64,000 nt of DNA from Filobasidium wieringae (lineage: Eukaryota > Basidiomycota > Tremellomycetes > Filobasidiales > Filobasidiaceae), in assembly GCA_001600055.1 (NCBI GenBank), contig BCIV01000011.1:124001-188000 (forward strand), read 5' to 3'. A program made the position numbers and the translations under genes. This document shows positions 23,701 to 33,400 of this stretch, piece after piece. Every line of letters starts with the position of its first letter. Position 1 is the first letter of the stretch. Under the pieces are notes generated by a model. That model did not search any database. It was not told the DNA's origin and saw only the letters and a list, made by a program, of their open reading frames with translations.

Positions 23701-24012
23701 ACCCCGCCCTATCTGGACGAGTCTAGGTTCAACACCATCAAACCCTCGAAACAGCAAAGGGAATCTTATGCCTTTTTCACTCAGAAGAAAGCTGAGACGC
23801 CTAGGATCGCCGTTCCTACCTATCTCAAGAACCGAACAATCAGTCCAGCTGGTTCGGATCATGCGAAAGGTGGCTTGTCCGAGGCGGAACTGATGCGTCG
23901 CAGACGAGTGGAAGCGGTTTTTGGGATGGTCGATGAACCGCCTACAAACCCTCGACATGACGATGATGATGACGAGGAAGATGAAGCAGAGCAAAGGGGT
24001 TTCCGATGGTAA
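20732..24012 (+). CDS. HSL-type alpha/beta-hydrolase (lipase/esterase), membrane-anchored
   Basis: This is a multi-exon gene. The start at 20732 gives MIDHILGKPSPTFRRVQVFL with an N-terminal hydrophobic anchor. It belongs to the hormone-sensitive-lipase-like alpha/beta-hydrolase-3 family. The oxyanion-hole region is DFPGGGFVAMG (the family HGGG has Pro instead of His). The nucleophile elbow is GDSAGGN, split by an intron. The acid lies in CGEKDPFVDD and the histidine in GWGHGF, so a full catalytic triad is present. Between the nucleophile and the acid is a disordered insert of roughly 170 residues rich in Ser, Arg and Glu. The C-terminal 200 residues are also disordered and end in an acidic DDDDDEEDEAE run. 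A 60-nt segment after HGF is open in frame but has donor GTGAGT and acceptor CAG, so it is probably an intron. The substrate is unknown. Likely substrates are acylglycerols or steryl esters at the ER or lipid droplets. Confidence 0.85.
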
Positions 24013-24126
24013 AGTCGTGGTGAATCTGCAAATCATGCCAGAACGTGGGTATACAATGTTGTGTTTGTTGTACTATGTCAATGAAGTTGTTGTACATCTA
24101 GAGCAAGAATGGTCATGCGTTACATC

Positions 24127-26693
24127 CTATCCGAGAAGACGGTTTATCCTCTTTCCTTTAATCTGTTGCGGCGAGTTTCTCGTCAATTCCTGCTTGCAGC
24201 TGATGTTATAGGCAGATCTTACTATTTCGGCAATTTGAGAACCCCGGATTCCCGTCGACATGTCTGTAGACTGCTCGTAATAGTGGTCCGACGTGTTGTC
24301 TTGCGTGGTGAAACGGTCCACGTGCAGGGCTGATTGAAGAGTGTAGGCCACTTTGCCAATCACGATCGTAGGAGGTGGAAGCGCAATTTTGGCATCATCA
24401 GCCAGGAAGGCTTTCAAGTTCTTTGGTAAGGAGTCGTGCTCGATCTTGTGGAGCTTCCTCGTACGTATTCTCAAGTCAGTAAGACTAAGCCACAAATGTC
24501 AGAATCAGCGTCTCGTGCCGTTTGTCGCTTGGAAATATTGCTCACTCTTCTGGTCGCAGACAATGCCGAACCTGTTCACTTCCAGCCAAAATAGTTGTTT
24601 GGCCCTCAGACTCCTCATCAATCTCCTGTTCAACTTCCAAGAACTGCTCCCGACCATCTTGTTCTGCCTGGTACAAAACCCTTCGCGATCGCAAGGGAGG
24701 CCGTCCGAGGGCTTCCACATCACCAACAGTAGTAGAAGAACTGGGTAAGAAGACGGTAGAGTACCCGCTCTGCTTCATCTCCATTCCAATCATAGACAAC
24801 GAAGCGGTACCGTCAATTGGCGGTTTCCAAGATGCGTTTCCTGCGTTTTCTGACGAAAGGACAACTTGCCCGTGCCTGCACGTTGGGAGTTTGTTATCGC
24901 GTTAATCCCCACTTGGAGAAAATACGCGGGGAAACTCACTCAACGGTCACGACAACATCCTTGTCATTGTCCGTCACCAGATCGTTCAAGCTCAACTCGC
25001 CACTTCCGCCTTCCTGGCTCAGAGCGATCACTTTGCTGGTGTTTTCGCCTTCCCGAGGACTGAACCACCCTCCAACCTTTCTAAGTCTGAACCAACTCTG
25101 TCCCGCCAGCACCCAATCCGATCCAATGTCCGCTTTCGTCACCACTCCCGAAGCGCTCAGAGCGGAAGGGACGTAGGCTGTAGGTGGGATAAAAGGGTAA
25201 AGGGCGTATTCTTCCGGTTGATCGGGAGCGCTGGAAGAGGAGGCGAGGGCGAATGTTTCAACCTGCTTGGAAGCAGAGGAAGAGGATAGATGTTTGTGAG
25301 CCGCTCGGAGTAGGTCGATCGCCTTTTCTCGATTACTCTCAACGAAGTAACTGATCTTGATCTGTAGAAAGAAAAATCGTCGTGATCAGCAATCGCAACG
25401 TATGACTGTAATCATGGCTACTCACATTCCCTCCTTCCGTCTCTTCGACAAAGGCGTCCGCCATAACGCTAACAGTCTCAAACAACCTCCCAAGACCCTT
25501 CATCTCACCCTGCTCTCCCTCATTCCGCAGGATTTCCCGGGTAAACTTGCGACTGATCATCGCATCGAACTTGTGTTGCAAGGCCGCTTGGAATTGCTCG
25601 ACATCGTATGTTCTTCCTTTGACTAGGAGGACGGTCAGTCTTTTCGCACTGGAGCCGGGTTGAGAAGCATCGGGTGGGGCAGAGGAGTCGAGAGTCAGTT
25701 GAAGCATATTACGGGTCGCTAGTTCTCGGATGAAAGCGGGTTCTATGTGTGGTCGTTTTGATTAGGGTCGCTTAGGGTTTGAAGAGCGAATGTGCGCAAC
25801 TCACCTCGTCGTAAGAAATAATTCTCGGCCGGTGCCAACGGAACAGCTATATCGTATCCCCGAAAACTTAGTCAATTGCTCTTACGGCTATCTGATAAGG
25901 ACAACGACTCACGTAATTGGATGACCTTTTTCTTTCTCTCCCTCTCTTTCCTCTCTTTCCTTACATCCCGCATAGGTGGCCAACCCCAATGAGAGAGTAT
26001 CGATTGGATGATTTCCTTTTTCGGTGCGCTTCTCTTCATTGGGTAAAGAGGTGGGGTGAGGGAGGTATACGGTTCTGACGCAGGAGTTGAAGTTGAAGAG
26101 TCGGAAGTAGAAGCCTCGGGTTCTTCGGATGGAACCGATTGTCCTCTCATCTCCTCCACCCTTAATTCTTCGTACATGGTTGCCAATTGATCCCTCAAGA
26201 ACGCTCTATTGAGTTTCTCGTAGTGTCCATTGTACTTCCATTCGTACGTTTTGTGATGTGGCTGCGGCGGTTGTGTAGGTCGACAGGTTAGGAGGACTCT
26301 TAGGTCTGGAGAGATATCTGGGGTGGGAAGAGGGGCGCTCTTCAGGAGCGAAAGGAAATCTGTTTTTGAGCCATCGGAGGATGGACTGGAGGTCGTGTCC
26401 TCTTCGGCGTCTTCCTGCTCAACGACCTCGTTCTGATCACCTGATCTAAACGATTGAGCCAGGATTTGTCCTCGTTCCAACATCTGTTTTTGAGCCTTTG
26501 TCATCCTCTTCGCTCCCTTGTCCGTCTTATCGTCTCCATTCGATCTCGTTTCGGGTTCAACGACTTCATGCTCTAGTTGCGATGAGGACGCTACCGAGCT
26601 GGTGGAGGTGAAATTGCGAGCTAGATAGGAGACTGGCTGTAGCTGCCTCGGCGCCGAATAGCGTACCAAAGAGGGGATACAGCGACTCATCAC
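24127..26693 (-). CDS. SLS1: SLS1-like mitochondrial inner-membrane gene-expression protein
   Basis: The start at 26693 gives MMSRCIPSLVRYSAPRQLQP, an Arg/Ser-rich N-terminus without acids that fits a mitochondrial presequence. The first exon is long, acidic in the middle, and ends with a SAP-like helix pair (KKEIIQSILSHWGWPP). After an intron near 25870-25910 come LAPAENYFLRREPAFIREL and a KH-like block (RLTVLLVKGRTYDVEQFQAA). Further exons run to 24127. This layout resembles fungal Sls1, which couples mitochondrial transcription to translation at the inner membrane. The assignment comes from domain order and motif feel, so it is moderate. The C-terminal exons after about 24800 are the least certain, and the true stop may differ. 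The gene is convergent with the lipase gene (115 bp between stops). A CACGTG lies 120 bp upstream. Confidence 0.65.
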
Positions 26694-26812
26694 GATATCC
26701 TGATTACTAGTTCAAGTCGACGAGAAACTTGACGCTCGATTTGCTTGAGATGGTAAGGATAGAGATGCTCATGAATCGCTCACGATCTCCATCGAAATCT
26801 CGGTTCTCGGGT

Positions 26813-26818
26813 CACGTG
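26813..26818. promoter_or_regulatory. CACGTG element upstream of SLS1
   Basis: The context GTCACGTGAC is a 10-bp palindrome 120 bp before the SLS1 start. This matches the bHLH (Cbf1-type) core. Function is inferred only from sequence and spacing. Confidence 0.45.
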
Positions 26819-26926
26819 ACATCTAAATCGTCATACACGGCGCGTGCGGTACACAGCTAGAAGATCCCTTAGCGAAAGTACAACGTTGTCCACAAGCACT
26901 ATATGTAAAACCTCGTGAGCAGCTCT

Positions 26927-29900
26927 TCATGGCCACATGGACCGTCTTTCTTCCCTGTTCATTTGTCGCAAGTATTCCAGTTCCTCCCGATCCGCATTCG
27001 CCTTGTCTCGACGAGTTTACGAATCAGTCATCCCCCACATCAAGGTATTCAAGAAGAACCTCACTCACCTCTAGCAAATCTTGTTCGACGTCCCGTACCC
27101 TCGACCTAGCCTCCTCCACCTTGTCCCTCAAACCATCCAATTCTGCCATAAGCGAAGCGTGCCCGGATTTGGCAGTCTCGGAAGGATCCTTTTCCTTTCG
27201 TGCGGAAAGGATCCGGATTTCTTCCGCCTGCCGAGTGTTACTCTCTTTCAAGTCGCTGATTGTCAGACTCGCAAAATCAGCTGAATGTTGACGATGCGAT
27301 TCGTTCCAGAAGACCCACCGAGCTTGACTTTGCAACTCCTCGTGTTCCTTTCGCAAAGAAAGGGTGTAATTCTCCATCTTCTCATCGTACCAATCGTCAG
27401 TCCAACGCACATCGGACCACCACCCAAAACTCACCTGTACGAACGCGCTCTGCATCCTGTTCAAAGCTTGTTTATGCTCTTTGAGTTTCGTAATATCATC
27501 ATGCCTGACTCGCGCGATCGTATCAGCGTTTCAAAGATCCTCAATAAATAAGGATAACGCCTCACCAAGCCGTCTGGTTCTCGGTGAATTTATCAATGAC
27601 GGTCTCGTAATCCGTTATCCTCTTGATCTTAGGCTCGGCCTCCTTGAGCCTGTTATCCAGCTTGAAACTCCTTTTCGAGGGAGGGTGGTTTGGGTCAATA
27701 TGAGGCCGACACGGCAGCCAAGTGAACGCGACACCCACTTGTCTTTCTCCTTTGAGAGTTCCAATTCGAGATGCTCGATATACCCCTGCGCACCCACGCG
27801 ATCAGCTCCCCTCACCCCCGCCTACCAGTGAACCGAAACCGGCACTCACGTTCCGATCGTTCAGATCGTCCATGACCTTCCCCTGATCCTGTAACAACTG
27901 TTTCTTCATATTCTTGAACCCCTTGAGCTTTTCATTCATCCCGTTCTTACTCTCGCTGGAGGCTTTACGGAGGAGGGCGAGTTGGTCCTTGTTCTTTTGC
28001 AACTCGGTACGGATCTGAGCGAGTTGGTCTTCCTGGTCTTTGATCCGGTTGAACTGCGCGGAGCGGAGCGGAGTGAAGTGGGGTGAAGCGGAGTGGGGTG
28101 GAGTGGGGAGAAGCGGAGTGGGGTATAGAAGGAGACGTTGAGAGATCGTACAATTGTCGAACGGGTTGAAACAACTCACCAAATTCTGTTGCTCCGCCTC
28201 CCCAGATCGAGCAGAAAGGGCCGACTGATAAAGTCTATTCACATCTACAACCGACAGAACCCACAGCGTACAGCGCACAAACCCACAAACCACAGACCCA
28301 CAACCCATCAACCCCGCCCCACCTCTAGGCCAAACAAACCCCAAACTCACGTTGTAAATAACACCCAGCCAACCTCCTCTGATAGCCCAACTCCAGTCTC
28401 AACCCCCGTACCTCCCTCCTCATCCTGTCCAGCTCCAGATCGTTCCCCCCGCCTAGCGAACCCTGGGGTCTTATGGCGATAGGTTGCGAGTGGAGGGAAG
28501 AGGGTGCGAATGCCTCTACCCCTGGGGGAGGGAAGGTTAGGGCTGTTAGTGGGTTGTGGTAGGGCGAGGCGTTGGCGTTGGCGTCAGCGTTGGCAGTGGT
28601 GTTGGCAGTGGAGGTACGGGTGGGGGTGAGGGAAGTGAAAACGAGTGAATCGGATGATCGCCTTTTCCTCGCTGGCCAAGCTGCGGAAGTGGAAGTGGAT
28701 GGTCCACCCGTACCCGCGCTCGTAACCGTTCCTGTGCTCGTGCTAGTGCTAGCGAAACTATTACTGCTCAGCTCCGACCCCGTTCTCTCCTCCGCCCCTT
28801 CAGGTGAAAGCCCAAGCTCAGGCTCAGCTTCAGGTGCAATTGCAGGTCCAGGTGTCGGCCCCAACAACCCCGTCGACCCGGATGAAGACCCATCCAGCCC
28901 ACCCGCCAACCTCCCAGCCAAAGCGACGACCTCATCAAGCTCGACCTTGTTCTTCCCCACGTCCATCTCGGACCGGGCCGTTTGGGTGAGTACGGAAGGG
29001 TTCAGGAGGAAGTGTTTCAGGTAGGGCTGTGGGGTGGGGTCGGGGTCGGTGTCGATGCGGGAGGTGCGGGGTGAGACAGGGTTAGGAAAAAGAAAGGAAA
29101 TTATCAACGCGTTATGATCATNAAGGACGGGCAAGGGGGGGGGGGGGGACGAACGGCGAATAAACCGGGGAGATGGCCTTCTTTCCAGATCGTGTTCCAT
29201 TCCGTCTCTATCGTGGTCTGGGACTGCGAGTGGTCTTCTTGTTCTTGTTCTTGTTGTGGTTGGTTTCGTTGTTGGTTTTGTTGTTGTTGGGTTGAGGGCG
29301 TTGAGGGTTCGTCCGCCCCGTGCTCCACCGAGTGCGCGGGTTCAGGCGTGTTCTCACCCACCTCGAAATCCACCTCCTTCCCACCCCCCACCCGCACCAC
29401 CTCAGTCCCTCCGGCGAGGCGGTAAAAACAGCCAACCCTCATCCGTGCCAACCAAGCGGCCGGATCGATCACGAACTGAAGCAGGTTCTGCGGGTGGGTC
29501 GTGTATATGATCGACAGGAGGGAGGTCGTCGATGAGGTGCCCCCACCCGAGATGGGAGAGACGGAATGAGAGGTCGGGAGGGGCGCGGGCGTGGGGGTGG
29601 TGGGAGATGGGAGCGGGGGAAAACGTTTCCATCCCAACTGGTCTTTCGGTTGTGGTCCATCGGAAAGACGAGCGAGATTCGAGGTGAGGGGGGAAGGACG
29701 GTCCCCCCCCTGTCCCATCCAACCGAGTTCTTCGATGGAAGAGAAGGAACCTCCGCTCCGTCTCTCCACAGCCCTGGTCAGCGCGACCAAGATCGACCCC
29801 AATTTCCCCCCCTCCCCCGCCCAGCAGGGTACGCTCGTGGGAAGCGTGACGAGCAAGAGTTTCACCCCCAGCTCGACGAGTCGGTCATCGTCGTCCAGTG

Positions 29901-30210
29901 CGATCCCCAGGGTGACGGTGCGGAACAGATCGGAGGAGACGAACGGGCCGCTGGCCGAGGGCGAGGTGAGGAAGAGGTGGACGAGGAAGGGAAGGAGGTG
30001 CGGTCTTATGGAAGGGGAAGAGCGGTAGAGCGTGTTCACGTTGGAAAGGAGGGAATGGAGATCGGGCGGTTGTAACCCGTTCAACGGGGTTTGGAGGGAA
30101 GAGGAAGGGATCGTCCCCGTCGGGATCCCGTGCGAGTGGAGGTGAGATCCGAGGGTGGATGACATGGCGAGTGAGAGTGTGAGTGTCTGTTCGGATGATG
30201 TCATCTCCAC
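26927..30210 (-). CDS. TSC1: Hamartin/TSC1 homologue
   Basis: TSC1 is the scaffold of the TSC complex that restrains Rheb and TORC1. The start at 30210 (MEMTSSEQTLTLSLAMSSTL; a later Met is possible) opens an alpha-solenoid-like N-terminal domain with DRLVELGVKLLLVTLP and SLLSIIYTTHPQNLLQFVI, matching the hamartin pattern. An intron (29027-29154, donor GTTCGT, acceptor CACAG) joins LPGLFA to PYLKHFLLNPSVL. It contains the poly-G run and the single N at 29122. A disordered Ser/Thr-rich middle follows. Then comes a long coiled coil split over many short exons (DLELDRMRREVRGLRLELG, NVNRLYQSALSARSGEAEQ, FNRIKDQEDQLAQIRTELQK). The last exon reads ANADREELEYLRQMNREER and ends at 26927. The identification rests on domain layout and is fairly confident. 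TSC1 is absent from some yeasts but is known in basidiomycetes and S. pombe. Confidence 0.75.
29135..29148. repeat. 14-nt poly-G run beside an ambiguous base
   Basis: Fourteen G in a row, with an N at 29122, lie inside an inferred TSC1 intron. The length of such a run is often wrong in assemblies. Because it is intronic, the gene's frame does not depend on it. Confidence 0.85.
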
Positions 30211-30277
30211 GTTCAGTCAGAGTGAACGGTAACAGGTCAAGCTGGTCGTAGGTGACCATGTACCACCAGGGTGGGAT

Positions 30278-30283
30278 CACGTG
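30278..30283. promoter_or_regulatory. CACGTG element between TSC1 and the UBA-E2 gene
   Basis: The context ATCACGTGACC lies 68 bp before the TSC1 start and 200 bp before the divergent UBA-E2 start. The two genes share a 272-bp promoter gap, so this site could serve either one. Confidence 0.4.
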
Positions 30284-30482
30284 ACCTCCCATTTACTCCC
30301 GGATGATCATCACCGGATGTAAAATGGGTACACCCGGTCGAATCACTCACTCACCGTTGATCGAATCCACTCGGTTCTCGACTTTCTACTAGCTACTTGC
30401 AATTCGAAATATACGTCCTGTTCTTCCTCAAATAGTCAAGCGACGCAAACGATAGTGTGGTAGCAGCGACGAGTGAACTACG

Positions 30483-33400
30483 ATGGACGAAAGACGGATC
30501 GCTCGATTGACAGAACTGGTAAGTTCCAAATCATCACAGGGCCCCTATCTCCTCCCCTTGATCCTTTCACTCGCACTTCGCTCTCATCAATTCATCCTCA
30601 CCGATATCCATCTCATTCACTAATCCTCGTTCACTCACTCATTCACTCGTTCACTCACTAATCCTCGTTCACTCACTCATTCACTCGTTCTCCATGACAG
30701 GGCGCAACGAGAAGACAAGCGATCACGGCACTACAAGCTAATAAATGGGACGTCGTCTCCGCTACCGTACGTCGTCGCTTTTCGGGTTCGGGTTCTTGGG
30801 TTTGTGGTTGGGAGAGTGGTCCTTGTCGTTCTTACCTTTTTACATATTCTTTTTGCGTTTATTGGTTTCGGTTTTGGTTCGGTTTGCTGCGTTCTATCGC
30901 TCCTCAACGATCACCCAATCACCCAATCACCCAATCACCCAATCACCCAATCACCCAATCACCCGATCACTTGATCTTCATCCCACACACCCTGCTCCCA
31001 CTCAATCGACCCCACCCGGACACCCGGACACCCGGACACGTAGGATCGGTACTTTGAAGGGACGTATGATCATCTCCTCACCACTTTCGATTCGTCCGGC
31101 CCGTCCGGTTCAGAAGTGGCCTTAGGATTGGGAGCGGGGCTGGAGCTGGGAACGGGGCTGGGAAAGGGGGGGACTAGAGTGAGTGAATCGTCCGTTCGTC
31201 CGGTCAGTCGGATCGGTTGGAAGGGGTTCATCGATCTCATTCATTCTCTTTTTCGTCTCCTCATTTTTCCCCCCCCTTTTCTGTACTCGTCCTTTCCCTT
31301 TTCTGGGCCCGTTTTCCTCTTCCACACCAACTTCCTACACGCCCACGCCCACGCCCATGCCCACACACCTCTTCAACCGTAACCCCGCTCGACCGCGCTC
31401 GACGAATAGGACCACCCATTGCGGGTCTTCTCCAGCCCAGCCAGCCCAGGGAGCCCAGAGAATAGGGGTATGACGTCCACTCACCCTATTCTTCAGGGCC
31501 CGGCTGTTGAGGTTATCGAGGTTGATGATGATGATGACGATGTCGATGGTGCTGTGGACGATGGTGCTGTGGATGATGATGACGGTGGGGTCATTGAGAT
31601 CGACGACGATGACGATGGTATGGACGATGACGAAGGGTACGAGGGGTATGAATACGGTAAGTCCTACATCGGATTTGCTCTACGGGAGAGTGGATATTGG
31701 GCTGATCAGACATCTCTCTTGTTTTCAAAATCTCCACTTGCTAATTTTTGGAATTTTGGATTTTTGGAATCTGTCGATCTTTCGATTTTTGGATCTGTCG
31801 ATGGGTCGATCTCGCAAACCCAATCTGATCGAGCAGGGGAGGAAGATGACGAGCTCGAAGAACGTCAGGTCAAGGGGAGCGATCCTTATGCCAGTAAGCC
31901 CGCCGAGCTCTCCATCTCCCCCGTTCGAGGCCCTGATCATTGATCGCACATACTCTCTGTTCCACCGTTCACACTCTCCTTTCTACACTCCACGACAGAC
32001 ATCTTCTACTCGAAAGAAAGGACGGAGACGACGGTCCAAGTGGAAGAACCCGTCGTCACGGGGACCATGGAGAGACCGATCGGTCCGAGCGGGGAGAAGA
32101 AGGAGTTGACGTACAAAATTCTGAGTAGTGGGGAATGGATGGGGGGGTGTGCGGAGATGGGTTAGTCCTGAAGCGGGTTTTCCCTGTTCTCCTGGGGAAT
32201 GGATGGCTGATACGAACGACGGATGATACGTGTTGGGATGAATGGGGATTACGTTGGGGAGAATAGGGGAACAAGGATTCTTGTTCCAGTTATATTACGC
32301 TTTGGTAGAGGGCAACATGAGCTGTGTTACCAAAGACTGTACTTGGGTTTGGGAGAGGAGTCCGTCGGATTTCTTTGCCATTTGTGTGAGCCCCCGCTCT
32401 TTATACCTCTCGACTGTTTCTGTAATTCTGAAGCGGGTCACTTTTTGCCTGGGCAGGAGGACTACGAGACGACGTTGAAGGCGATTGATTGTTGGGTAAC
32501 ACAGCTGTGCCCTCGATGCGGGGTCAAGGTTTGTTTGGCTTGTGAAGAAGCGGCCACTGAGGAACCCGCGGTACCTCTTGGTGAGAAGGGGAAGTTGCGT
32601 AGGGAGAGAGGAAGGTGGGATTCGTTACATTGTCCTAATATCCAGGTGAGTCGGGTGGACGTATAGGGGTCACGTTTGGGCTCTTATAGGTGAATGGCGC
32701 ACGGCAGGGAGTGATCATCGGGATCGGACTACATCTGGCGGAGAGATTACACGCCGCCCCGATCGAATCGAAGGAACCATCATCGACCTCTAAACCGAAA
32801 GTCCCCAGTAAACGTAAACTCACCGGGACCGGGAATTCTGGCGCTCCGAAAGGGTCTGGCGCCGGGACGGGGTACGCGGGGGCGGGGAAGGAAGATCAGT
32901 CGGGCGTAGAGGCCGCTCGTCTGGTCAACAGGGAGAAGGATGACAGGCTTAAACAACTGTTGGAAGCCATCCGGGTCTATCTTCCTAATCATTTCCGACC
33001 GGGTGGGGTCAGAGCGGGAGACTCGATGATACATAGTACCGTCTTGTCTCATCTGAGGAGGAAGTTCAACCAGATCGCTTGTACGTTGTTGCAATCGGAG
33101 AGTATCAGTGATGTTCACGACAGGGAGACGTTGTTTGTGGAATTGATGCATTGGTTCATGGTGAGCAGGTTCGAGCTTGTCACGGACTATATACTTATCC
33201 TTTGTTCTTGTATAGATATTGTCACATCATGATGGTTTGGGAAGTGCGCTTGCCATGGTGGGTGGCAGTACCACTCGAGTCTGCAGTATCACCTGACGTC
33301 GTCCTTCATCTGTCCAGCCACACATGAGGGTAGCCGCCGTGACGGTAGAAGAACGAGCAGACGGCCGACGCGAAACTACCACTCGATACGAATGCATGGC

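Noticed and set aside
28065..28125. GC-rich GGAGTGGGG-like repeat as a protein-coding feature
   Set aside because: It falls in an inferred TSC1 intron (GTGAGT donor, GCGCAG acceptor). On the minus strand it is a degenerate pyrimidine repeat before the acceptor.
28572..29024. Plus-strand 150-codon frame opposite TSC1
   Set aside because: It is antisense to the Ser/Thr-rich coding region of TSC1, where low-complexity codons keep the other strand open.
29104..29200. Apparent frameshift in TSC1 at the poly-G run and N
   Set aside because: An intron with donor GTTCGT at 29154 and acceptor CACAG at 29027 joins LPGLFA to PYLKHFLLNP in phase, so the poly-G and the N are intronic and no frameshift is needed.
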